From positions 55,587,279 to 55,651,278 of the forward strand of contig OY735207.1 in NCBI GenBank assembly GCA_963457665.1: DNA of 64,000 bases, in the 5' to 3' direction. The position numbers and the translations under genes were made by a program. This document shows, in pieces, positions 8,901 through 16,965 of the stretch (position 1 is its first letter; each line of letters starts with the position of its first letter). Source of the DNA: Thysanoteuthis rhombus. Its lineage: Eukaryota; Mollusca; Cephalopoda; Oegopsida; Thysanoteuthidae. A model generated the notes under the pieces. The model was given only the letters and a program-made list of their open reading frames with translations, made no database searches and was not told where the DNA came from.

Positions 8901-9369
8901 GGTCGGCAAACGGCTTTTTCTAGCGAATCTGGTAGATTCACCAGAGTGCATACGCTGTGGTGGAATGGAGGAGTCTATTGAGCACGCCTTCTTCCACTGC
9001 AGCGTGGTGCATCCGCTGTGCAAGCTGGTTGAAGGCTACATGGTCCGCATCGTCGGGGCACGGTTTTTTGCCTTGGATGCCAGTGTTGTCTGCAGCAATG
9101 TGCTCCCATCATTGGAGAAGGACGCACATATAGTGCTAATGTGCTTACTTGGCGTGATGCGAATGGTGATTTGGACGACGCGTCAGAAGGGGTTCCACGA
9201 AGGAGAGCATTTCACTCCCGAACAACTGATTGCGTTCTTTGGGCACCAGCTCAAAGTCAAAATCAGGGTCGAGAGGGAGAGGCTCCCTTGGTCGGAATTC
9301 AACGGAAGGTGGGTGAGAGTTGCGCGACTGTGTCGAGTGAAAGGTGCTGAATTAGAGTGGTTTTTTTGA
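5920..9369 (+). CDS. LINE ORF2, APE endonuclease-reverse transcriptase, copy 2
   Basis: A protein of 1149 residues. The APE-type endonuclease comes first, with N9 in LNGRG, E38 in QETH, YAPN, GDWN at 138-141, YIDRV and SDH at 228-230 all intact. The reverse transcriptase follows: D585 in LDQSKAFDRV, GCPLSP, and YVDD at 687-690. A C-terminal CCHC finger spans C1010 to C1027. The start lies 9 nt after the ORF1 stop, so reinitiation after ORF1 is plausible. Replacements found only here include H in SSRHISS, S in QGSIPSR, LANLVDSPECI, VVHPLC and NVLPSLE, mostly in the last third. None hits a catalytic motif, so the enzyme looks functional. Confidence 0.95.
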   Translation: MALYLASLNGRGCRNESRRARLCRLLRHLDVSICCLQETHFISSDNESVLSRDFRLFSAYFDYRSRGVSWLISHSLNAVCSLVYADPAGRLCVVDVTIRGEAFRLIGVYAPNGQGERINFFRQIDQFVVPSRRLVLAGDWNAVLDPDIDRGVNRGTNNGDVIPFRDLINRLDLVDKFRNEHPRQVVWTWTNSGDPSSVQRSSYIDRVLARRVDHKFLECPSFHSVPFSDHRLVRARMNLGIAKPFKSGYWKFNTSLVDMEDFRDQLTSLIQRELTGAILGNKFWGNLKNKIRSFAADYSRRLNLVRLAAQKALEDRIERAVEGGDSSQVKIAKAELASLHAKKDQALVVRARLKRMSPEATNMADELRLEEIRSASSRHISSVTSPDGRLVTTNEGICEVFRANFQELFTREARLNSAQFDAYLADFPRLEATEAAGCEGPITEDEIREALKSIEKEKTPGIDGLPYEVYLRLSPIFVHLLALIFNHWLKQGSIPSRFTRGVVKLLCKDKDGGDGVDNFRPITLLNTELKILAKVLANRLQTVLESLIGPEQTCSVKGRTIQDNLHTVRTIIEKVDNGAALIKLDQSKAFDRVDHRFLESVLSASGFGEIFRSWIRLLYASPSSVVEVNGVRSKAFQLSRSVRQGCPLSPMLYILALEPFLRKVKANPVLRGLTLPGGHTPVKYTAYVDDITLLVTSSAEIREISVEIQRYETVTGAKANCGKSEGLLLDSWRGRSLPGPFAWTEGPCKILGVWFGPDLQLEKNWSGVLEKVEKAVDLWTRRKLSFKGRAEVCVSHIYPLILYRLSVLPLPCTDQLKLEGAMFRLLWGHRHPMVSRKICQLQPAEGGLGMPNIEARQHTLRLTFLGRMCTQEEQNGEFWKEDARKAFPALRNVHSDDGGEARRRPRAECSFYRECRHALRVFSRVKECLNDTQSLSRRALYRVIVRGSVRDGMIEGLGLTKAESRSIWPWTPGLRCLNNNEASLTWLVIRNALWVGKRLFLANLVDSPECIRCGGMEESIEHAFFHCSVVHPLCKLVEGYMVRIVGARFFALDASVVCSNVLPSLEKDAHIVLMCLLGVMRMVIWTTRQKGFHEGEHFTPEQLIAFFGHQLKVKIRVERERLPWSEFNGRWVRVARLCRVKGAELEWFF

Positions 9370-9591
9370 AGGTCTATTGGTCAGTAAGGATTTTGCAGTC
9401 CTGACGCGAACGTGCTAACCCAGCCCAGGTTAGGATAGATTAGATTTTCCTTTTCTGTTAGCCAACAGTTTCTTAGCTAGGGAGAGAATGATCATCGGCC
9501 CCCCTTTTTTTTCTGTCCTTCACTTTTTTCGATTCCCATCCCCTCCCCCTCTAGATGACAGAAGGTAAAGTTTTCCAGAGGATGTTTGAGA

Positions 9592-9594
<3 letters not shown>

Positions 9595-9627
<33 letters not shown>
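9595..9627 (+). repeat. Poly-T tract, 33 nt, copy 2
   Basis: Positional equivalent of the copy 1 tract and the shortest of the five. Confidence 0.95.
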
Positions 9628-10042
9628 CTTCTCTCTCGACATCCATCTTTTCGTCTGGTTAACTTGCTGTTCTGCCATGTTAGGTCTTTTGTGGGGGGTC
9701 ACATACTAATTTCGTTTTCGTTTTTTTTTCTGTAAATATATATCAGTCATTGGGGTTCATTTTTATTTGTAAATATTTATCATAATTTTATTCCCCCCCC
9801 ACACACAAAATTGTAAATAGGGGTTTAGAGTAGCATCATAGAGAGAATCTGACTTTATGGTAAATGCAGTATGAGAGAGACCAGGAAAAATGTGTTGTTT
9901 TGGTGAACGGATGTATATAGTGTGATTGGGTCAGTGCATGAGACTAGCTAAGATAAGATTAGGAATAGAGTCGACCAGTCCTATTACCCATTACCCCCTC
10001 CGACTATATGTCAAATTTCTCTCTCTTTTTATATTTGTAGAG

Positions 10043-10048
10043 AATAAA
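10043..10048 (+). terminator. Poly(A) signal AATAAA, copy 2
   Basis: Same position relative to ORF2 as in the other copies. Here eight extra bases (10053-10060) separate it from the heptamer. Confidence 0.5.
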
Positions 10049-10060
10049 TAATGACAAGAG

Positions 10061-10067
10061 CACAGAT
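10061..10067 (+). repeat. Junction heptamer CACAGAT (copy 2 / copy 3)
   Basis: Preceded by GACAAGAG, which is absent at the other junctions. The heptamer is still intact and directly followed by CGCTCGACAG. This supports treating the heptamer as separate from the element's 3' end. Confidence 0.6.
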
Positions 10068-10289
10068 CGCTCGACAGTTTTGCTGTTACTTTTTTTGAAA
10101 AAAAAAAAAAAGACAAGTTTCCTGCGACCACACCGAACAAGATTACGGACTAGTAGGACCCCCTCGAAACTCTAGTTCGAAAAGATAAGCCCTTGGTTTT
10201 TTGACTCGATTTGACTCAAATTGACTCGATTTTTTTTATTATTTCGATTTTGTTGTTTGTCTCGATTTTGTATTTTTTTCTTTCCCTTC
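10068..10289 (+). promoter_or_regulatory. 5' leader of LINE copy 3
   Basis: 222 nt beginning CGCTCGACAGTTTTGCTG, then a T7-GA-rich stretch with an A run, then the TCGATTT series. It is nearly identical to the leaders of copies 4 and 5 and differs from copy 2 in its first 25 nt. Confidence 0.4.
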
Positions 10290-12599
10290 ATGGCCGACGA
10301 GGCCAGGAGGGCCTTGTTTGCTTCCCCCGATAAGGGGGAGGGCGGGGGCACATCCACACCCCCTAAAATAGGGAAAAAAAACAAAAAAAAACAAGAAAAA
10401 ATGTCTACAACACAGACAGACAGTACAAGTAAAAAGAATTCAGACATGAAAAAATCCCCCGTTCATGAAGGGAGGGGGGAAAATACAGACTCGCCGATTC
10501 CGGCGGGACAACAACAGCAACAAGAAAAGACAAGTGGGGACTCTCCTAACGTTTGGTCATCCCCTCCCGTAATAAATACAGTCAATGTGGCGGAATTCGT
10601 CAAGCGTTGCCAGACATACAGTCACCTTGTAAAAGAGGACGGCTTACTGGTGGACTTGGTCGAATTGAAAGACATTGAAAAGAAAATGGTGTCCGTCTTT
10701 TTGGTCGACAAGAAGTCAAACCGAATTGTCCGATCAAACAAAGACATAGTGTTGAAAGCACTGGCTAGCTTAGGAATCAAAGCCAAACAAGTTGTTAAAG
10801 GCGATGGCTTTGCGATGTGGGACGTACTATTGCCCACTGAACAGGACTGTTCAGATCTCCTGCGCCGAGAGCTCCAAACGAAGGAGCATTACATTCGTGT
10901 TGAGTATCTCGGCCGGAGAAGGACCCGGGTAATAGCACATGAGGTGCCCAGCTTCGTACTCGGGGAACATATCGGGGCTTTTCTCCTGAAATACGGAGAA
11001 ATTGTCTCGGTTGACTCCGAGGCGATGCGTGGGGAGTGGCGTTTTGATCTTATGATCGACAGGAAGGCGTTCCTGGCCATTCCCAACTATTTGGACATAG
11101 GTGGTCGGAGGCGACTGCCTCTTATCGTAAAAGGTAGGAGGCCAGTCTGCTGGATATGCGGGGAGGCCGGTCACCTCGCCGCTATCTGCAAAAAGAAACC
11201 GTCCAGCCTGACGCAAGACCCTTCCCACTCAGTTTCTGTGACCGCCCAAAAGGAGGCTCCCGTAGTCTCGCCTACTGCCATGACTGGAGGAATCCAGTCA
11301 GATGCCGGGAGAGGTAAAAGTCTCCCCTCACCTAAACCGTCGACTCCGTCACCAAAGGAGGTGGCACAAAAAGAGAAGACGGAGGGGGAGTGGCAGGTAG
11401 TAGGTCGTAGTGGGAAGAAGGCCCAAATAGAGGTACCCCTGTTGCCACATAGCCTAAAGCGAACCGACACCGACAGTCCCCAAGGAGAGACCCCGCAGTC
11501 TTATGCGGAACGGGCTAGAGTGGGGGGTTATGCTAGTCCAAGTCGTGAAAAAAAAGAAATGGCGGCGGCGTTGCTCATAAAACTTAAGTCCAGACAGCCA
11601 GCAGAGAGGGTTACCCCTCCACCCTCTCCCCGAACAATACACAGTCCTTCGGTAAAAAAATCACCCCCCAAAAAAACAGAATTGACAGTTTTAAAAAAAT
11701 CACCCCCCAAAGAAACACAATTGACATTTTTAAAAAAATCTTCCCCCCAAAAAACTGAAACAACAACTTTGAAAAAATCCCCCCCCAAAAAAACAGAACT
11801 GACAACATCTCCCAGACACACACCGAGACACACACCCAAGAAAAATCAGACAGTGCCAGAACCTACACCTTCTCCAACTCCTCCATTGCCGCCCACTCTA
11901 CTGTTATTTTCACAACCTCCCCCGCCACCGCCGCCGCCGCCGCCGCCATCACCGCCGCCGTCGTCGTCCCCCCCATCAACACCATCAACAATATCAACAA
12001 CACCAACACCTACACAAACACCAACACAATCGGCCTCACAAAAGAGGCCGAGAAGCCCAGCCGGGGGAGACGCCGGCGAGCCAACAACAAAAAAAGAGAA
12101 AAAAGTACGACACAAGAGAGGGGTCCACATCTGCCGTGTCGACCCGGACATTATAGAAAAATCGAAACTTCAGCAGCAAGCCCTAAGGAATTTAAAAGTC
12201 CTCCACAGTTTCCGGTTCGTCGAGCCCGGAAGACGCGACGTGGAGGACCCCACCTTGTTCCCAGGGCTTAAAAAGCTGCTAACAGTAGTCCGGGTCGGAG
12301 ACACCTCGCGGCAGGTGTGGGATATGCTCCGGGAGGCCAATGGGGCCTTCCAAATGACCACACCACTGGCTGTCTGGCATCATCCAGACTTGCAGAAATT
12401 AAAGAACTTTTGCTCTGGGAGGGTCCCCGTCTTCATGCACCCCTCCCTTTATAGGGCAGCAAAACTAACATTCCCTAGGCACGTCGGCGGCGTGTCCCTG
12501 GATGGCACCATCAGAACTGAGATGGGCACTGATCCTATGGGACCCGCTGTCGGTGTGCTATCACCGGCAATGTTCGCGTCAGGAGGGCAACGCCAATAG
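10290..12599 (+). CDS. LINE ORF1, CCHC zinc-knuckle RNA-binding protein, copy 3
   Basis: A protein of 769 residues from the MADEARRALF start. The frame is also open upstream of this ATG, but that extension is leader sequence. The RRM-like segment and CCHC knuckle (287-300) match copy 2. The linker differs: residues about 455-510 carry four imperfect repeats of a KKSPPKKTEL-type unit, followed by a longer proline run near 543-556 encoded by a (CCG)n-like tract. The C-terminal domain (about 580-769) keeps WHHPDL, HPSLYRAAK and a shared final stretch of about 60 residues. Expected to coat the element RNA. The linker length is the main variable between copies. Confidence 0.9.
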   Translation: MADEARRALFASPDKGEGGGTSTPPKIGKKNKKKQEKMSTTQTDSTSKKNSDMKKSPVHEGRGENTDSPIPAGQQQQQEKTSGDSPNVWSSPPVINTVNVAEFVKRCQTYSHLVKEDGLLVDLVELKDIEKKMVSVFLVDKKSNRIVRSNKDIVLKALASLGIKAKQVVKGDGFAMWDVLLPTEQDCSDLLRRELQTKEHYIRVEYLGRRRTRVIAHEVPSFVLGEHIGAFLLKYGEIVSVDSEAMRGEWRFDLMIDRKAFLAIPNYLDIGGRRRLPLIVKGRRPVCWICGEAGHLAAICKKKPSSLTQDPSHSVSVTAQKEAPVVSPTAMTGGIQSDAGRGKSLPSPKPSTPSPKEVAQKEKTEGEWQVVGRSGKKAQIEVPLLPHSLKRTDTDSPQGETPQSYAERARVGGYASPSREKKEMAAALLIKLKSRQPAERVTPPPSPRTIHSPSVKKSPPKKTELTVLKKSPPKETQLTFLKKSSPQKTETTTLKKSPPKKTELTTSPRHTPRHTPKKNQTVPEPTPSPTPPLPPTLLLFSQPPPPPPPPPPPSPPPSSSPPSTPSTISTTPTPTQTPTQSASQKRPRSPAGGDAGEPTTKKEKKVRHKRGVHICRVDPDIIEKSKLQQQALRNLKVLHSFRFVEPGRRDVEDPTLFPGLKKLLTVVRVGDTSRQVWDMLREANGAFQMTTPLAVWHHPDLQKLKNFCSGRVPVFMHPSLYRAAKLTFPRHVGGVSLDGTIRTEMGTDPMGPAVGVLSPAMFASGGQRQ

Positions 12600-12608
12600 A
12601 CTAACAAG

Positions 12609-15600
12609 ATGGCTCTCTATTTAGCAAGTTTGAATGGTCGTGGTTGCCGGAATGAGTCGAGAAGAGCTAGACTCTGTCGTCTCCTCCGGCACCTCGACGT
12701 GAGTATTTGTTGTTTACAGGAGACTCATTTTATTTCGAGCGACAATGAGAGTGTGCTGTCTCGAGATTTCCGTCTCTTTTCAGCATATTTTGATTACCGC
12801 TCCAGAGGTGTCTCTTGGCTAATAAGCCATTCTTTGAATGCGGTGTGTTCCCTTGTGTATGCAGACCCGGCGGGCAGATTGTGCGTCGTTGATGTTACCA
12901 TAAGAGGGGAGGCTTTTCGTTTGATTGGGGTTTATGCGCCCAACGGCCAGGGTGAGCGAATCAACTTCTTTCGGCAGATCGATCAGTTCGTAGTTCCGTC
13001 GAGACGGCTAGTGTTAGCGGGTGATTGGAATGCCGTCCTTGATCCCGATATAGACCGAGGGGTAAATAGGGGAACTAACAACGGTGACGTGATTCCGTTT
13101 CGGGATTTGATCAACAGGCTTGACCTGGTGGATAAATTCCGAAACGAACACCCCCGCCAAGTAGTATGGACTTGGACTAATAGTGGCGACCCGAGTTCGG
13201 TGCAACGTTCCAGTTACATCGATCGGGTCTTAGCTAGAAGAGTCGACCATAAGTTTTTGGAATGTCCAAGTTTCCATAGCGTCCCCTTTTCGGACCATAG
13301 ATTAGTAAGGGCCCGAATGAATTTAGGTATAGCTAAGCCCTTCAAGTCTGGTTACTGGAAATTCAACACATCCCTCGTGGATATGGAGGATTTTCGGGAC
13401 CAGCTAACATCACTAATCCAGCGGGAACTGACGGGGGCTATCCTGGGTAATAAATTCTGGGGGAACCTCAAAAATAAAATTAGGTCTTTTGCTGCCGATT
13501 ACAGTAGGCGACTCAACCTAGTGAGACTAGCGGCACAAAAGGCACTAGAAGATCGGATCGAGAGGGCGGTGGAGGGAGGGGACTCTAGCCAGGTTAAGAT
13601 AGCTAAGGCAGAGTTGGCCTCCTTGCATGCCAAGAAGGATCAAGCTCTAGTAGTTAGAGCTAGATTAAAAAGAATGTCCCCCGAGGCAACGAATATGGCC
13701 GATGAGCTGAGGCTAGAAGAAATTAGGAGTGCGTCTAGTCGGTATATCTCCAGCGTCACATCGCCGGACGGACGTCTTGTGACCACAAACGAAGGTATCT
13801 GTGAGGTGTTTCGTGCCAATTTTCAGGAACTATTCACCAGGGAAGCTAGACTGAATTCGGCTCAGTTCGACGCCTATTTAGCTGACTTCCCTCGCCTTGA
13901 GGCGACTGAAGCAGCTGGGTGCGAGGGGCCCATAACAGAGGATGAAATCCGGGAAGCGTTAAAGAGCATCGAGAAGGAGAAGACACCGGGGATCGATGGT
14001 TTACCTTACGAAGTGTATTTGAGGCTGTCGCCCATTTTTGTTCACTTGCTGGCTTTGATCTTTAACCACTGGTTAAAGCAGGGGAGAATCCCCAGCCGCT
14101 TTACCAGAGGGGTAGTGAAATTGCTATGCAAGGACAAAGATGGAGGGGACGGGGTAGATAACTTCAGGCCCATAACTCTGCTCAATACAGAGTTGAAGAT
14201 TTTGGCCAAGGTCCTCGCCAACCGACTGCAGACTGTGCTGGAGAGTCTGATTGGCCCCGAGCAGACTTGCTCTGTAAAGGGTCGGACTATCCAAGACAAT
14301 CTGCACACGGTGCGCACGATCATTGAGAAAGTCGACAATGGAGCCGCGCTGATCAAGTTAGATCAGTCCAAAGCATTCGATAGGGTCGACCATCGTTTTC
14401 TCGAGTCCGTCTTATCCGCGTCTGGCTTCGGTGAGATCTTTCGCTCCTGGATTCGTCTCTTGTATGCATCCCCCAGCTCGGTGGTGGAAGTGAATGGAGT
14501 GAGGTCGAAAGCCTTTCAGTTGTCCAGATCAGTTCGTCAAGGTTGTCCACTTTCGCCGATGCTGTACATTCTTGCGCTGGAACCTTTCCTGCGCAAAGTA
14601 AAGGCGAATCCGGTCCTGCGCGGGCTAACCTTGCCTGGTGGTCACACGCCAGTCAAGTATACCGCCTACGTTGATGACATAACTTTGCTTGTAACGAGCA
14701 GTGCCGAGATCAGGGAAATCAGCGTAGAGATCCAAAGGTATGAGACGGTGACAGGGGCCAAAGCCAACTGCCGCAAGTCTGAGGGCTTGTTGCTGGACTC
14801 GTGGAGAGGGCGCTCTCTCCCTGGTCCCTTTGCCTGGACGGAAGGGCCGTGCAAGATACTCGGCGTCTGGTTCGGTCCCGACCTCCAGTTGGAGAAAAAT
14901 TGGTCGGGTGTACTGGAAAAGGTAGAGAAAGCAGTTGATCTGTGGACTCGGAGGAAGCTCTCCTTCAAGGGTAGGGCCGAGGTGTGCGTCTCTCACATCT
15001 ACCCCCTTATCCTTTACCGACTTTCAGTGCTCCCTCTTCCGTGTACCGACCAACAAAAGTTGGAAGGTGCCATGTTTCGACTCCTATGGGGTCACAGGCA
15101 CCCCATGGTATCTCGCAAGATCTGTCAGCTCCAACCTGCGGAAGGCGGCCTAGGAATGCCGAACATCAAAGCTCGGCAACATAGTCTACGCTTGACTTTC
15201 TTAGGTCGGATGTGTACGCAAGAAGAGCAGAACGGCGAATTCTGGAAAGAAGACGCCAGGAAGGCTTTCCCAGCCTTAAGAAACGTGCATTCCGACGACG
15301 GGGGTGAGGCCCGCCGTAGACCCCGGGCGGAATGCTCTTTCTATCGAGAATGCCGACACGCTCTCCGAGTTTTTTCTCGGGTGAAGGTATGCCTCAACGA
15401 CACCCGGTCGTTGTCGAGGAGGGCATTATATCGGGTAATAGTGAGGGGGTCCGTTCGAGACGAAATGATCGAGGGGCTCGGTTTAACGAAGGCGGAGAGT
15501 CGCTCAATCTGGCCTTGGACGCCCGGACTGAGGTGCCTCAATAACAACGAGGCGTCCCTCACCTGGCTAGTCATACGGAATGCTCTCTGGGTCGGCAAAC

Positions 15601-16058
15601 GGCTTTTTGCAGCGGGTCTGGTAGTTTCACCAGAGTGCATGCGCTGTGGTGGAATGGAGGAGTCTATTGAGCACGCCTTCTTCCACTGCAGCGTGGTGCA
15701 ACCGCTGTGCAAGCTGGTTGAAGGCCACATGGTTCGCATCGTCGGGGCACGGTTTTTTGCCTTGGATGCCAGTGTTGTCTGCAGCAATGTGTTCCCATCG
15801 TTGGAGAAGGACGCACATATAGTGCTAATGTGCTTACTTGGCGTGATGCGAATGGTGATTTGGACGACGCGTCAGAAGGGGTTCCACGAAGGAGAGCGTT
15901 TCACTCCCGAACAACTGATTGCGTTCTTTGGGCACCAGCTCAAAGTCAAAATCAGGGTCGAGAGGGGGAGGCTCCCTTGGTCGGAATTCAACGGAAGGTG
16001 GGTGAGAGTTGCCCGACTGTGTCGAGTGAAAGGTGCTGAATTAGAGTGGTTTTTTTGA
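12609..16058 (+). CDS. LINE ORF2, APE endonuclease-reverse transcriptase, copy 3
   Basis: 1149 residues with all endonuclease motifs (N9, E38, GDWN 138-141, SDH 228-230) and the RT catalytic aspartates (D585, D689, D690) intact, plus the C-terminal CCHC at about 1010-1027. It starts 9 nt after the ORF1 stop. Marker residues are R in ANCRKSEG, R in NDTRSL, R in EGERFTP and G in VERGRLP. The last third reads FAAGLVVSPECM as in copies 1, 4 and 5, unlike copy 2. Confidence 0.95.
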   Translation: MALYLASLNGRGCRNESRRARLCRLLRHLDVSICCLQETHFISSDNESVLSRDFRLFSAYFDYRSRGVSWLISHSLNAVCSLVYADPAGRLCVVDVTIRGEAFRLIGVYAPNGQGERINFFRQIDQFVVPSRRLVLAGDWNAVLDPDIDRGVNRGTNNGDVIPFRDLINRLDLVDKFRNEHPRQVVWTWTNSGDPSSVQRSSYIDRVLARRVDHKFLECPSFHSVPFSDHRLVRARMNLGIAKPFKSGYWKFNTSLVDMEDFRDQLTSLIQRELTGAILGNKFWGNLKNKIRSFAADYSRRLNLVRLAAQKALEDRIERAVEGGDSSQVKIAKAELASLHAKKDQALVVRARLKRMSPEATNMADELRLEEIRSASSRYISSVTSPDGRLVTTNEGICEVFRANFQELFTREARLNSAQFDAYLADFPRLEATEAAGCEGPITEDEIREALKSIEKEKTPGIDGLPYEVYLRLSPIFVHLLALIFNHWLKQGRIPSRFTRGVVKLLCKDKDGGDGVDNFRPITLLNTELKILAKVLANRLQTVLESLIGPEQTCSVKGRTIQDNLHTVRTIIEKVDNGAALIKLDQSKAFDRVDHRFLESVLSASGFGEIFRSWIRLLYASPSSVVEVNGVRSKAFQLSRSVRQGCPLSPMLYILALEPFLRKVKANPVLRGLTLPGGHTPVKYTAYVDDITLLVTSSAEIREISVEIQRYETVTGAKANCRKSEGLLLDSWRGRSLPGPFAWTEGPCKILGVWFGPDLQLEKNWSGVLEKVEKAVDLWTRRKLSFKGRAEVCVSHIYPLILYRLSVLPLPCTDQQKLEGAMFRLLWGHRHPMVSRKICQLQPAEGGLGMPNIKARQHSLRLTFLGRMCTQEEQNGEFWKEDARKAFPALRNVHSDDGGEARRRPRAECSFYRECRHALRVFSRVKVCLNDTRSLSRRALYRVIVRGSVRDEMIEGLGLTKAESRSIWPWTPGLRCLNNNEASLTWLVIRNALWVGKRLFAAGLVVSPECMRCGGMEESIEHAFFHCSVVQPLCKLVEGHMVRIVGARFFALDASVVCSNVFPSLEKDAHIVLMCLLGVMRMVIWTTRQKGFHEGERFTPEQLIAFFGHQLKVKIRVERGRLPWSEFNGRWVRVARLCRVKGAELEWFF

Positions 16059-16279
16059 AAGTCTATTGGTTAGTAAGGATTTTGCAGTCCTGACACGAAC
16101 GTGCTAACCCAGCCCAGGTTAGGATAGATTAGATTTTCCTTTTCTGTTAGCCAACAGTTTCTTAGCTAGGGAGAGAATGATCATCAGCCCCCCTTTTTTT
16201 TCTGTCCTCCACTTTTTTCGATTCCCATCCCCTCCCCCTCTAGATGACAGAAGGTAAAGTTTTCCAGAGGATGTTTGAG

Positions 16280-16282
<3 letters not shown>

Positions 16283-16320
<38 letters not shown>
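16283..16320 (+). repeat. Poly-T tract, 38 nt, copy 3
   Basis: Longest of the five tracts, in the same 3' UTR position. Confidence 0.95.
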
Positions 16321-16726
16321 CTCGACATCCATCTTTTCGTCTGGTTAACTTGCTGTTCTGCCATGTTAGGTCTTTTGTGGGGGGTCACATACTAATTTCG
16401 TTTTCGTTTTTTTTTCCTGTAAATATATATCAGTCATTGGGGTTCATTTTTATTTGTAAATATTCATCATAATTTTATTTCCCCCCCACACACAAAAATT
16501 GTAAATAGGGGTTTAGAGTAGTTTTTACATCATAGAGAGAATCTGACTTTATGGTAAATGCAGTATGAAAGAGACCAGGAAAAATGTGTTGTTTTGGTGA
16601 ATGGATGTATATAGTGTGATTGGGTCAGTGCATGAGACTAGCTAAGATAAGATTAGGAATAGAGTTGACCAGTCCTTATACCCCATTCCCCCCTTCGACT
16701 TCATGTCATATTTCTCTCTTTCAGAG

Positions 16727-16732
16727 AATAAA
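16727..16732 (+). terminator. Poly(A) signal AATAAA, copy 3
   Basis: Same distance from the junction as in copies 1, 4 and 5. Confidence 0.5.
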
Positions 16733-16736
16733 TAAT

Positions 16737-16743
16737 CACAGAT
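16737..16743 (+). repeat. Junction heptamer CACAGAT (copy 3 / copy 4)
   Basis: Standard junction: AATAAATAAT, heptamer, then CGCTCGACAG. Confidence 0.6.
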
Positions 16744-16965
16744 CGCTCGACAGTTTTGCTGTTACTTTTTTTGAAAAAAAAAAAAAAGACAAGTTTCCTG
16801 CGACCACACCGAACAAGATTACGGACTAGTAGGACCCCCTCGAAACTCTAGTTCGAAAAGATAAGCCCTTGGTTTTTTGACTCGATTTGACTCAAATTGA
16901 CTCGATTTTTTTTATTATTTCGATTTTGTTGTTTGTCTCGATTTTGTATTTTTTTCTTTCCCTTC
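16744..16965 (+). promoter_or_regulatory. 5' leader of LINE copy 4
   Basis: 222 nt, same layout and almost the same sequence as the copy 3 leader. Confidence 0.4.

Larger units (their letters stand above)
3463..10060 (+). mobile_element. Tx1-like LINE, tandem copy 2 (complete, divergent subfamily mosaic)
   Basis: A complete unit with leader (3463-3693), ORF1, ORF2 and 3' UTR, both ORFs open. It is the most divergent of the five. Its leader starts CGCTCGACGAG where the others have CGCTCGACAG, and its ORF1 has a shorter, different proline-rich region. ORF2 carries many private replacements in its last third. The 3' UTR lacks a short TTTTTACA segment and has eight extra bases, GACAAGAG, before the heptamer. 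Its spacing is 6605 bp, against about 6675 bp for copies 3-5. Confidence 0.93.
10068..16736 (+). mobile_element. Tx1-like LINE, tandem copy 3 (complete)
   Basis: A complete unit with both ORFs open. It is closest to copy 4: the two share R in ANCRKSEG and R in NDTRSLSRR within ORF2, and the same lysine/proline repeat region in ORF1. A recent duplication of one from the other, or a shared source, is likely. Confidence 0.93.
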
